DNA from: Gammaproteobacteria bacterium
GTDB lineage: Bacteria > Pseudomonadota > Gammaproteobacteria > Steroidobacterales > Steroidobacteraceae
Assembly: GCA_947452065.1 (NCBI GenBank)
Contig: CANGBB010000006.1
Span: 62,001 to 126,000 of the forward strand
Reading direction: 5' to 3'
Length of the DNA stretch: 64,000 nucleotides
The position numbers were made by a program, and so were the translations under genes. The number at the start of each line of letters is the position of its first letter. Positions within the stretch are counted from its first letter, which is position 1. The notes below the pieces were generated by a model. It saw only the letters and a list, made by a program, of their open reading frames with translations, ran no database searches and was not told where the DNA came from. This document shows, piece by piece, positions 47,049-55,014 of the stretch.

Positions 47049-47989
47049 GAACTACTCGCCTCGGCTGTGGAGATGCCCGCCGGGAGGCGAATCGTCACAG
47101 TTGTTCCAAGGTTCGCGCCCTCTGACTCAGCGCGCACTGTGCCACCGAGATTTCGGATGAGCGCCGCGACCACATACAGGCCGAGGCCGGTGCCGCTGCG
47201 TTCATAAACGTCAGCTCTGGGAACGCGATGAAAACGCTTGAAGATGCTCTTGAGATGCGCTCGGTCGATACCGATCCCCTCGTCACGCACAGCAATCTCC
47301 AGCTGACCGGACGGCGCTGCCCGGACCTCGACCTCAACAACCGGAAGAGCGGGCGAGTATTTGACTGCGTTATCCAGAATGTTTTTCAGAATCGTCTCGA
47401 GTGCTGTCGGATCCGTGGTGATCTGCAGGTGGGTTGGTACACGAATGCGGATAGCGTCAGCCGGCAGGTTGTAGCGCCGCCGGATGGCATCGGCGGCCGC
47501 ATTGATCAGTGCCGGAATCTGCACGACCGTCCACATCTGCGAACGGCGTCCATGGGCCGTACGGCTGGCCTCTAGGATGTCATCGACAAAGACGGTCAGG
47601 CGCTCGACGTCAGTCAGCATCATCTGACGAAGCTCGCTGCGCTGTCCGGTGGATAGCCCTTCGCGCGCCATTGTCTCGAGGCAAAGCTTGATTGAAGCGA
47701 GGGGGCTCTTTAACTCGTGCGTCACCGAGTCGATGAATGTCTGCTGACGGCGGCCCTCGAGGATTTCGCGTACCAGCGACACGCTGAAGAGCACCACCAC
47801 GCACATCACCACAGCTAATGACACGATGCCGCCGGCCATCAGCCAGCGGTTGGTCCAGAAAGCGCGGGTGACAGACCAATTATCGCGGATCACAAGGATC
47901 CAGCCGATGAGCATGGTGACCGTCAGCAAGACGGCAATCGTGCTCAGTACGATGGGCACTGAAATGGATCTGTTCAGCTTGCGGAACAT
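47045..47989 (-). CDS. Sensor histidine kinase, partner of the OmpR-type regulator
   Basis: 314 aa with two transmembrane helices (about 12-34 and 47-70) and almost no periplasmic domain, so the signal is probably sensed in the membrane or through a partner. HisKA histidine in DSVTHELKSPLASIK; ATPase motifs NILDNAVKYSP, DEGIGID and GTGLGLYV. The start at 47989 (MFRKLNRSIS) is chosen over an open frame to 48112. Co-transcribed with the regulator gene. Confidence 0.88.
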   Translation of the reverse strand: MFRKLNRSISVPIVLSTIAVLLTVTMLIGWILVIRDNWSVTRAFWTNRWLMAGGIVSLAVVMCVVVLFSVSLVREILEGRRQQTFIDSVTHELKSPLASIKLCLETMAREGLSTGQRSELRQMMLTDVERLTVFVDDILEASRTAHGRRSQMWTVVQIPALINAAADAIRRRYNLPADAIRIRVPTHLQITTDPTALETILKNILDNAVKYSPALPVVEVEVRAAPSGQLEIAVRDEGIGIDRAHLKSIFKRFHRVPRADVYERSGTGLGLYVVAALIRNLGGTVRAESEGANLGTTVTIRLPAGISTAEASSS

Positions 47990-48115
47990 CGGTGACAAGG
48001 ATAGTCGATCTCTGGCCAGATGAGCCCTGCTGCGTTGGGCGAGGCCGGGGAGGCGCCTTGTCCATGAGATTGTCGGGCAAGGAGGGAGCAATTTGTGTAA
48101 CCTGCGCCCCATCCC

Positions 48116-49303
48116 ATGAGTACATTTGAGAGTCTCGGGCTCGAACCCGAGTTATTGCGTGCTGTTGCCGCGCGCGGCTACACCACTCCCACGCCTATCC
48201 AGGCCGGCGCCATTCCCGCTGTTCTTGCCGATCGCGATGTTCTCGCCGGCGCACAGACCGGTACCGGCAAGACCGCCAGCTTCGTGCTGCCGATTCTGCA
48301 GAAGCTCGGACAAGAGCGCGGAGCTTTGCCCCGGGTGCTGATCCTAGTCCCGACGCGGGAGCTGGCAGCGCAGGTTGCTGACAACGTGAAGGCCTATGGC
48401 GCGCACAAGCCGCACCGGGCTCTTTGCATTTACGGCGGCGTCGGCGAGCGTCCGCAGATCGATGGTCTGAAGGCCGGTTGCGACATCCTCATTGCCACGC
48501 CGGGCAGGCTGCTCGATCTGTGCCAGCAGGGGTACTGCGACTTACGCGGTATCCGTTGTGTTGTGCTCGACGAAGCCGATCGGATGCTCGACATGGGTTT
48601 CATCCACTCCATCAAACGCATCCTCAAGCTGCTTCCGGCTCAGCGTCAAAGTCTGATGTTCTCGGCCACCTACAGCGAGGATATCCGCGGTCTGGCGGCG
48701 GGCATGCTTCACGACCCGGTCAAGGTTGAGGTTGCGGCCCGCAACACCACGGCTGAGCGTGTGGCGCAGTTGGCCTACCGCGTGCCGAAAGAGCAGAAGC
48801 GGCAGCTGTTGGTGCATCTGTTCGAAAACGGTGTCGGCGATGAAGGCCCCTGGCAACAGGCACTGGTCTTCTGCCGTACCAAGCATGGTGCCAATCGCTT
48901 GGCTCAGCAGCTCGAGGCGGCCGGAATCAGTGCAGCCGCCATTCACGGTAACAAGAGCCAGTCGGCGCGCATGCGTGCGCTTGGCGACTTTAAGACGGGT
49001 CGACTCCGGGCACTCGTGGCCACCGAGGTCGCTTCGCGCGGACTCGACATCAAGGAATTGCCGCAGGTCGTCAACTTTGAGCTGCCGAATGTTCCAGAAG
49101 ACTACGTGCACCGCATTGGTCGCACAGCGCGCGCCGGATCCTCCGGAGCGGCGGTTTCGCTGGTTTCACCCGACGAAGCCGGTCTACTGCGCGACATCGA
49201 ACGCACCATGCGGCAGTCCGTGCCCTTCGGGACTTTACCGCCCCTACCGGCACCCGAGGCTCGACCCGGAGCACGACCTGAGGCGCGACGGCGAGCTGTC
49301 TGA
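48116..49303 (+). CDS. DEAD-box RNA helicase (RhlE-like)
   Basis: ATP-dependent RNA helicase, 395 aa. Motifs in order: Q motif (TPTPIQ), Walker [26 protein letters not shown], and in the second domain the ARGLDI-type segment ASRGLDI and [10 protein letters not shown]. The C-terminal tail is short and Arg/Pro-rich, closest to RhlE-like proteins. Divergent from the two-component system. Confidence 0.9.
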   Translation: MSTFESLGLEPELLRAVAARGYTTPTPIQAGAIPAVLADRDVLAGAQTGTGKTASFVLPILQKLGQERGALPRVLILVPTRELAAQVADNVKAYGAHKPHRALCIYGGVGERPQIDGLKAGCDILIATPGRLLDLCQQGYCDLRGIRCVVLDEADRMLDMGFIHSIKRILKLLPAQRQSLMFSATYSEDIRGLAAGMLHDPVKVEVAARNTTAERVAQLAYRVPKEQKRQLLVHLFENGVGDEGPWQQALVFCRTKHGANRLAQQLEAAGISAAAIHGNKSQSARMRALGDFKTGRLRALVATEVASRGLDIKELPQVVNFELPNVPEDYVHRIGRTARAGSSGAAVSLVSPDEAGLLRDIERTMRQSVPFGTLPPLPAPEARPGARPEARRRAV

Positions 49304-49348
49304 ACCTGGGCCCATCGGGTCGCGACCGGACATCAACAGAGGGGTTGT

Positions 49349-49377
49349 TTGTTCCGTATGCCGCCCGGCGCTACACT
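49349..49377 (+). promoter_or_regulatory. Sigma-70-type promoter of the metal-uptake operon
   Basis: TTGTTC (49349-49354), a 17-base spacer and TACACT (49372-49377). The predicted start of transcription falls near the GTG at 49384, so the first gene could have a leaderless message. No Zur-like palindrome was recognised. Confidence 0.45.
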
Positions 49378-49383
49378 GACTGG

Positions 49384-49716
49384 GTGACGGGCCGAGCTTA
49401 CTTTTTTTCTCCCCGAGGCGCGCGACGCACGCTGGTGCAGCTGCTGCTTCTCGTTTTGCTCGTCACTCAGCAGGCAGCCTACGCTCATGCGGTGACTCAC
49501 CTCGCGAAGAGCGGTGTGAACAAGGAGTTGCCGAGTCGCAGTAAGGCCTGCGATAGCTGCGCCAGTTTCGATAAGCTCTCCGGTGCCGCACCGCTCAGTC
49601 TCCCAGCGTTTTTTGTTCTGGATAAATCTCTTGTTGGGTTTGTCATCCCAGCCGTTTTTTTCAAGTCCCACGCCAGGTTTTTTTTCCAATCCCGCGGGCC
49701 TCCTCAGCTCCTCTGA
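49384..49716 (+). CDS. Small exported protein at the head of the metal-uptake operon
   Basis: About 110 aa from the GTG at 49384 (TTG 49345 is an alternative). One hydrophobic segment (residues 15-34, ending AAYAH) looks like a signal peptide or anchor. A HAVTHL segment and a CDSC pair follow, then a second hydrophobic stretch and a C-terminus SRGPPQLL. The Cys/His content and position before a porin and a zinc-type binding protein suggest a role in metal handling; the general pattern recalls DUF2946-like proteins. No function is known to me, and it may not be a real gene. Confidence 0.55.
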   Translation: MTGRAYFFSPRGARRTLVQLLLLVLLVTQQAAYAHAVTHLAKSGVNKELPSRSKACDSCASFDKLSGAAPLSLPAFFVLDKSLVGFVIPAVFFKSHARFFFQSRGPPQLL

Positions 49717-49787
49717 ATTGATCCTGATCGCGCCAGCGGAATGACCGAGGCGCTACGTCGCATTTGCTTCCTTCAGAGGGGAATACC

Positions 49788-51029
49788 ATGTTCAGAAACG
49801 CGCTCGTGGCCGTTGCCATAGCGGTATCTATTGCAGTGCCAGCATCCGTTATAGCGGCGGATGATGGTCGATCAAACGCGGCCAATGCCTTTAATCCCGC
49901 CATCTCACTGATCGTGAGCGGGCAGTACAGTCACCAGCAACTCGATCCACAGGACTACCGTATCGGTGGCTTCATACCCGGCGGCGACGAGGTGGGACCC
50001 GGTGCGCGTGGCTTCAACATCGGCGAATCTGAGCTGACGCTGTCGGCCAATATCGATCCTTACCTGTCGGGCTATTTTGTGCTGTCCGTCAGCGGCGAAA
50101 ATACGGTTTCCGTCGAAGAAGGTGTGATCCAAAACGCCGGACTGGTACCAGGCGTGAGCCTTAAGTTTGGTCGCATGCTGTCGGCCTTTGGTTACCTGAA
50201 CGAGCAGCACGCACATGCCTGGGATTTCACGGATGCACCGCTGGTCCACCAGGCATTCTTTGGCGGCAAACTGCAAGAAGACGGCCTGCAGGTACGCTGG
50301 CTTGCTCCAACCCCGCTGTTCGTCGAACTGGGTGCCGAGACCGGCCGAGGTGCGGGCTTTCCCGGTTCCGAGAGGAATACCAATAGCCTGAATTCGACCA
50401 TGGCCTTCCTGCATGTCGGTGATGACATTGGTCTCAGCAGTAGTTACCGGATCGGCGGCTCCTACCGTCGGACCCAAGCGCTGAACAGACCCTACGAGGA
50501 TCTCAACTCTACGGGTGCAGCGGTGAACAATGCATTCACTGGTGACAGCACTATGTGGGGTCTGGACCTCGTATGGAAGTGGTCACCCAACGGCAATGTG
50601 GTGGACCGCAATCTCAAGCTGGTCGCGGAATATATGCACCGCACCGAGGACGGTACCTTGTCGTTCAATACGACGGGCATGGGCAGTTCCGGTGCCTATC
50701 GTTCAAGCCAGTCAGGGTGGTATGTGCAGGCGGCTTACCAGTTCATGCCACGCTGGCGTGTGGGGCTTCGTCAGGATCGGCTCGATAGTGGCCGGCCCGT
50801 ATTCGGTCTCAATCTGGTCAGGCCCGGCGGTCCCACGGTTGCCGATTTTCCGGGTCTAGCGCCCAACCGACCGCAACGCGTGACGGCGATGATCGACTTC
50901 TCGCCGTCCGAATTCTCCCGGTTCCGGGTGCAGGTGGCGCGCGATGAGGCGCGCAGCGGTGCCCCCGATAACCAGTGGAACCTCCAGTACCTGATGAGTC
51001 TTGGCACTCACGGTGCGCACAAGTTTTAA
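49788..51029 (+). CDS. Outer-membrane porin-like beta-barrel protein
   Basis: 413 aa with a signal peptide (cleaved after VIAA, near residue 24), alternating beta-strand segments throughout and a C-terminal phenylalanine (HKF), the signature of BAM-assembled outer-membrane proteins. A ribosome binding site (AGAGGGGA) precedes the ATG. No TonB box or plug domain is visible, so it is a passive porin type. Being followed at once by a ZnuA-like protein suggests it admits zinc or another metal when supply is low. That role is inference. Confidence 0.8.
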   Translation: MFRNALVAVAIAVSIAVPASVIAADDGRSNAANAFNPAISLIVSGQYSHQQLDPQDYRIGGFIPGGDEVGPGARGFNIGESELTLSANIDPYLSGYFVLSVSGENTVSVEEGVIQNAGLVPGVSLKFGRMLSAFGYLNEQHAHAWDFTDAPLVHQAFFGGKLQEDGLQVRWLAPTPLFVELGAETGRGAGFPGSERNTNSLNSTMAFLHVGDDIGLSSSYRIGGSYRRTQALNRPYEDLNSTGAAVNNAFTGDSTMWGLDLVWKWSPNGNVVDRNLKLVAEYMHRTEDGTLSFNTTGMGSSGAYRSSQSGWYVQAAYQFMPRWRVGLRQDRLDSGRPVFGLNLVRPGGPTVADFPGLAPNRPQRVTAMIDFSPSEFSRFRVQVARDEARSGAPDNQWNLQYLMSLGTHGAHKF

Positions 51030-51039
51030 GGACATGATC

Positions 51040-51942
51040 ATGACAACAGTCAGATCGATACTGGCAGTTGCTTTGCTGTCGGTGTGCGCTCCGGCCTTTG
51101 CGACGGTAAACGTCTTTGCCTGCCTGCCGGAGTGGGCGGCGCTCGCCAATGAGCTGGGTGGCAGCAAGGTGAACGTTTACCAAGCCTCGACGGCGTTGCA
51201 GGATCCGCACCGTATCGAGGCGCGGCCAAGCCTGGTGGCGCGTATGCGCAGCGCCGATCTGGCGATCTGCACTGGCGCGGAGCTGGAAATCGGCTGGCTG
51301 CCGGTGCTGCAGCAAACAGCGGGTAATCCGCGGGTCCAGACCGGTCAGCCAGGTTTCATCGCCGCGGCTGAGCTTGTCGATCGTCTGGAGATACCAACTC
51401 GGATCGATCGCGCCGAAGGCGACATCCATCCGCAAGGCAACCCGCATGTGCAGCTCAACCCGCACAACATTGCGCGCATTGCAGCTGCGGTGACGCAGCG
51501 CCTAGAGCAGATCGACGCATCCAACGCTGCCTTCTACGAGGCGCGTGGCAAGGATTTTCAGGCGCGCTGGGCGCAGGCTATTGTGCGCTGGGAGAAGGAG
51601 GCAGCGACGCTTAAAGGGCTGCGGATCGTTCCCTATCACAAGGATACGGTCTATCTAATCAAGTGGCTTGGAATGGTTGAGGTCATGAATGTCGAAGCTA
51701 AGCCCGGCATCCCGCCTAGCGCAGGCCAGATCTCCGAACTGATCGGACGATTGAAGGGTGGGGCTGCGGATGTCATTACGCGTTCCGCTTATCAGGATCC
51801 CAAGGCGGCTGTCTCGCTCGGCCAAAAGACCGGCCTTCCGGTGGTGGAGCTCCCCTATACGGTGGGCGGTACCGCGCAGGCGAAAGATCTTTTCGGCCTG
51901 TTCGATGACAGCATTGCCCGGCTCAAAGCCGCAAAGAAATAA
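51040..51942 (+). CDS. ZnuA-like metal ABC transporter substrate-binding protein
   Basis: Periplasmic cluster A-I binding protein for zinc or manganese, 300 aa. Signal peptide ends near PAFA (residue 19). Metal ligands expected for the family are His in LQDPHRIEARPS, His in GNPHVQLNP, His in VPYHKDTVYL and Asp in SAYQDPKAA. The acidic His-rich loop of many ZnuA proteins is missing. ATG 51040 has AAGGA seven bases upstream (ATG 51034 is too close). It lies between the porin and the permease genes. Confidence 0.87.
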   Translation: MTTVRSILAVALLSVCAPAFATVNVFACLPEWAALANELGGSKVNVYQASTALQDPHRIEARPSLVARMRSADLAICTGAELEIGWLPVLQQTAGNPRVQTGQPGFIAAAELVDRLEIPTRIDRAEGDIHPQGNPHVQLNPHNIARIAAAVTQRLEQIDASNAAFYEARGKDFQARWAQAIVRWEKEAATLKGLRIVPYHKDTVYLIKWLGMVEVMNVEAKPGIPPSAGQISELIGRLKGGAADVITRSAYQDPKAAVSLGQKTGLPVVELPYTVGGTAQAKDLFGLFDDSIARLKAAKK

Positions 51943-51957
51943 ACGGACTCATTCATC

Positions 51958-52731
51958 ATGGCCAATCTCGAACCAAGCATCTTGCTGCCCGCTCTGCTGG
52001 CGGGCCTGCTCGTCATCGCCACGCATGCACCGTTGGGCATCCAGGTGCTCAACCGTGGCATCGTCTTCATCGATATCGCCATTGCGCAGATCGCCGGCCT
52101 AGGCGTGATCGCAGCGGACTTTTTCGGCTGGGAGGCAGCCGGTGCTGGTGTGCAGGTGGCGGCGCTGGCAGCAGCACTTCTGGGGGCTTTGTTCCTGACC
52201 TGGACCGAGCGGCGGTGGCCGGAGATCCAGGAGGCCATCATCGGTACGGTATTCGTGCTGGCAGCGACATTGAGTGTGCTGCTGCTATCGGGTAATCCCC
52301 ATGGCGGGGAATATCTCAAGGACCTGCTTGTGGGCCAGATACTCTGGGTCAATCAGGGACAGTTGATCATGCTCGCGCTGCTGACCGGCCTCGTCATTGC
52401 AGCTTGGTTCGGCCTCGGACAGGCGCGACTGGGGCGTGTTGGGTTCTATCTGCTGTTCGGTCTATCTGTCACGGCATCGGTTCAGATGGTGGGCGTGTAC
52501 CTGGTCTTCTCCAGTCTAATCATCCCGGCGCTGGCCACGCGCAACGCCACGCGCTTCAGACTGCTCAAGGCCTATGTAGTTGGCGCTCTGGGTTACCTGT
52601 TCGGATTGTTGGCCTCGACGCTGTTCGACCTACCCACGGGGGCCATCATCGTCTGGGCGATGGCGTTGGTGGGAATTATCGCCTCATCGCTGGAGCCCGC
52701 TGGAAGCGCATCGCACCCGTCAGGTCATTGA
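51958..52731 (+). CDS. ZnuB-like metal ABC transporter permease
   Basis: ABC-3 family inner-membrane permease, 257 aa with about seven hydrophobic segments. Signature stretches: RGIVFIDIAIAQIAGLGV, and SVTASVQMVGVYLVFSSLIIPAL. It should pair with the ZnuA-like protein upstream. No ATP-binding (ZnuC) gene is in the operon or anywhere in the window, so the ATPase must be encoded elsewhere if the system works. Confidence 0.87.
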   Translation: MANLEPSILLPALLAGLLVIATHAPLGIQVLNRGIVFIDIAIAQIAGLGVIAADFFGWEAAGAGVQVAALAAALLGALFLTWTERRWPEIQEAIIGTVFVLAATLSVLLLSGNPHGGEYLKDLLVGQILWVNQGQLIMLALLTGLVIAAWFGLGQARLGRVGFYLLFGLSVTASVQMVGVYLVFSSLIIPALATRNATRFRLLKAYVVGALGYLFGLLASTLFDLPTGAIIVWAMALVGIIASSLEPAGSASHPSGH

Positions 52732-52771
52732 GCCTTCAGGGTGCAACCGCGGCCGCACCCTGCACGGCTGC

Positions 52772-53494
52772 TCAATAAACGGAGCCGAAATCTTCGGCGG
52801 CCGGAATGGGGGCGTGAATCACGACCCAGGCGATCAGCGCGGCGAGGGCCAAGGCAACGACTATGGCCAATACCACCCTTGAGGATTGGATTTCCTCTTC
52901 GGGGCGTACGGACTCGGCTGGCTTGCGACCGCTGAACATGGCGCGAACCAGATTCTCACTGCGCGCAAATCGGTGGAAGGCCACAGCTGCGATGTGCAGC
53001 GCGACCGCAGCCAGAATCCAGTCGAAAAGCTGACGGTGAACGCTGGTCAGCTTGAGACTGAGCTCATTGCTGATATAGCCGTATAGCGGACCGAAGTTGA
53101 GTATCTCGTCGTTGCCGAATAGACCCAGTATGGCCTGGGCCAGCAGCGCCAGAAGCAGCACGACTACCATCCATGCGCCGAGCGGATTGTGGCCAGCGTA
53201 GGGGAGCTCGCGACCTCGCACGAGGTCCAGAGCGTAGCGCAGCGTGACGGCGGGTCCGTGCAGGAAGTTGACGAAGCGCGCATGGCGCGTACCGATCAGC
53301 CCCCACACGATGCGGAAGCCGACTAGCAGTAGAACTGCATAGCCGCACCAGAGGTGGTACACGAAGTACGCCGTGCCGAGCTCATGCGTCACCCAAGCGC
53401 CGAGAACGGCCAATGCCAGCGACCAATGGAAGATGCGAACGGGAACATCCCAGACGCGACGCTCTACAGAGAGATGGGGCGTTTGGTCTTGCAT
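52772..53494 (-). CDS. Cytochrome b561 / Ni-Fe hydrogenase-type cytochrome b
   Basis: Inner-membrane diheme cytochrome b, 240 aa with four or five hydrophobic helices. Haem-ligand histidines are plausible in RIFHWSLALA (His23) and ALHIAAVAFHRF. It begins VWDVPVRIFHWS, the typical start of the family. It lies downstream of a cytochrome c' gene, a pairing seen in other proteobacteria, where the b-type cytochrome may reduce the periplasmic protein. Confidence 0.86.
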   Translation of the reverse strand: MQDQTPHLSVERRVWDVPVRIFHWSLALAVLGAWVTHELGTAYFVYHLWCGYAVLLLVGFRIVWGLIGTRHARFVNFLHGPAVTLRYALDLVRGRELPYAGHNPLGAWMVVVLLLALLAQAILGLFGNDEILNFGPLYGYISNELSLKLTSVHRQLFDWILAAVALHIAAVAFHRFARSENLVRAMFSGRKPAESVRPEEEIQSSRVVLAIVVALALAALIAWVVIHAPIPAAEDFGSVY

Positions 53495-53512
53495 GCAGAG
53501 GCTCCTGGACAG

Positions 53513-53546
53513 AAAAAAGGCGCGCTGGATGACCCGGCGCGCCTTT
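53513..53546 (-). terminator. Rho-independent terminator between cytochrome c' and cytochrome b561
   Basis: On the minus strand, GGCGCGC and GCGCGCC form a 7-bp stem (53519-53525/53537-53543), followed by six Ts (53518-53513). It follows the cytochrome c' gene, so it would lower or separate transcription of the b561 gene. Confidence 0.65.
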
Positions 53547-53571
53547 ACTCAAGCGGCAGTTTCGCGTTGGC

Positions 53572-54072
53572 TCACTTCGCGCGGTAACCGTCGTGGCAGC
53601 CCTTGCAGGAGTCAGCCACCTTCGTTGCAGCGGCCTTGAAAGCGGCTGAGTTGGTGTTGTCTTTCTTGACCAGTGCAGCCAGCGCTGCGGACGAGTCCTC
53701 CATATCCTTTACGGCCTTGGCGAAGCCGGCCTTGTCGGTCCACGCCTCGGGCTTGGCCTTGGTGTTGCCGTCCTTCGAAGTTTCCGGGAACACTTCGCCG
53801 ACGATCCCGGCGAGCATGGCCACGCGGTCGGCGTTCTTGGCCACAGCGGCGGCGTTGTATTCGGCGCGGCCCTGCATAACGCCGGCAATCGGAGCCCAGT
53901 TGCGCGCCAGCACCGTGAACAGCGCCTTGCGGTATTCAATGGCCTGCTCGGCTGGGTTGGCACGGCCACCGCCGCCACCGCCGCCTGCTGGAGCGTTCTG
54001 CGCAGCTGCGCTCAAAGCCAGCGTGGCACCCATCATCAGGGCGCATGTTGACCAAGCACTACGGAATTTCAT
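53572..54072 (-). CDS. Cytochrome c'
   Basis: Periplasmic high-spin c-type cytochrome that binds nitric oxide, 166 aa. Signal peptide ends near SAAAQ (residue 25) and a run of seven glycines follows it. The haem motif CKGCH is at the extreme C-terminus, which defines cytochrome c' rather than class I cytochromes. The start at 54072 (MKFRSAWST) is chosen over an open frame to 54165. It is divergent from a TetR regulator and followed by a terminator and a cytochrome b561 gene. Confidence 0.9.
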   Translation of the reverse strand: MKFRSAWSTCALMMGATLALSAAAQNAPAGGGGGGGRANPAEQAIEYRKALFTVLARNWAPIAGVMQGRAEYNAAAVAKNADRVAMLAGIVGEVFPETSKDGNTKAKPEAWTDKAGFAKAVKDMEDSSAALAALVKKDNTNSAAFKAAATKVADSCKGCHDGYRAK

Positions 54073-54348
54073 ACGGGCTTCCTTCGGAATGAAGAACGGG
54101 TTGTTGATCCTGGAGCCTCTGATCGGTACTGCAGCGACGGGACCTCGCCCGCGCAACCGTAGCACCCTCGGCTCACAAACAAGCTTAGCTCATAGGTATT
54201 AGCCGAAGCCAGCGCCAGGCGGGAAGCTGTCAACCTGACACCGTTGGGATCGTTACTGGTAACGCAAGTATTTGTGAAGACGCGTCAGGCTGTAGGCGCG
54301 GGGCTTGGCAGAAGCCGTGTCGGTTCTCGTTTCAGGTTGGGGGACATC
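54073..54348. other. Divergent intergenic region (276 bases)
   Basis: Longest non-coding stretch in the window, between cytochrome c' (minus) and the TetR regulator (plus). It holds one clear palindrome (54251-54264); I found no convincing promoter or FNR-type box. The TetR frame is open back to 54244, but no start there has a good ribosome binding site. Confidence 0.6.
54251..54264. promoter_or_regulatory. Palindromic candidate operator for the TetR regulator
   Basis: CGTTAC-TG-GTAACG, a perfect 14-base inverted repeat (six-base arms) in the divergent region between a TetR-family gene and cytochrome c'. TetR proteins commonly bind such palindromes in their own promoter. Confidence 0.45.
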
Positions 54349-55008
54349 ATGCAGGATACAGCCGAGACCGCCGCTGAGGCGCCGTCAACTCCATCGCCAT
54401 CGCCCGTGCGTGGCTCGCAGCTGCGTCAAAGACTGGTGGACTGCGGCCTAGCGCTGATAGAGGGTGAGGGTGCAGGTGAGGCTGGTTTGAGTCTGCGTGA
54501 GGTGGCACGCGCCAGTGGTGTCAGTCATATGGCGCCCTATGTCTTTTTCCAGAGCAAGAACGATTTGCTCTCGGCGATTGCCGCTGCTGGTTTCCGAATG
54601 CTGCTCGGGGATCTGGAGGCTGCAGTGCTGCGCGCTGGCGCCTCGCCGCGGGCACGCTTGATAGAGCTCGGTCTGGCCTATATCGACTTCGGGCTGGCGC
54701 GTCCGCAGTTGATCAGACTGATGTTCGGCGGACGTATCCCCCTCAGTGAACGGAGCGAGGGGCTTCGCCAGATTCACGGGCAGGGCTTTATGGCGACTGT
54801 GGCTATTATTGAAGCCGGAATGAAATGCGGACAGTTCCGTCAGGGCGATGCGTTCGTTGCCGCATTCTCTGGCTGGTCGTTGTTGCAGGGATTCTCTCAG
54901 CTGGTTCTGGGCGGAGAGCTGCAGGAGAAGGTCGGTGCTTCTCAACAGTCGGTCAGGACCAGCGCACAGAAGGTCATCGAGACTTTTTTAAACGGTCTCG
55001 ATGCCTGA
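54349..55008 (+). CDS. TetR-family transcriptional regulator
   Basis: 219 aa with the N-terminal TetR helix-turn-helix (LSLREVARASGVSHMAPYVFF, near residues 50-70) and a variable ligand domain with a TetR-C33-like look (LAYIDFGLARPQLIRLMFGG). I chose the ATG at 54349. It is divergent from cytochrome c' and converges on the transporter gene, so possible targets are itself and the cytochrome genes. The inducer is unknown. Confidence 0.85.
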   Translation: MQDTAETAAEAPSTPSPSPVRGSQLRQRLVDCGLALIEGEGAGEAGLSLREVARASGVSHMAPYVFFQSKNDLLSAIAAAGFRMLLGDLEAAVLRAGASPRARLIELGLAYIDFGLARPQLIRLMFGGRIPLSERSEGLRQIHGQGFMATVAIIEAGMKCGQFRQGDAFVAAFSGWSLLQGFSQLVLGGELQEKVGASQQSVRTSAQKVIETFLNGLDA

Positions 55009-55014
55009 TTCCTA

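Noticed and set aside
49304-49787. Zur box before the metal-uptake genes
   Set aside because: I searched for GTTATA/TATAAC-type palindromes by eye in the gap before 49384 and before 49788 and found none.
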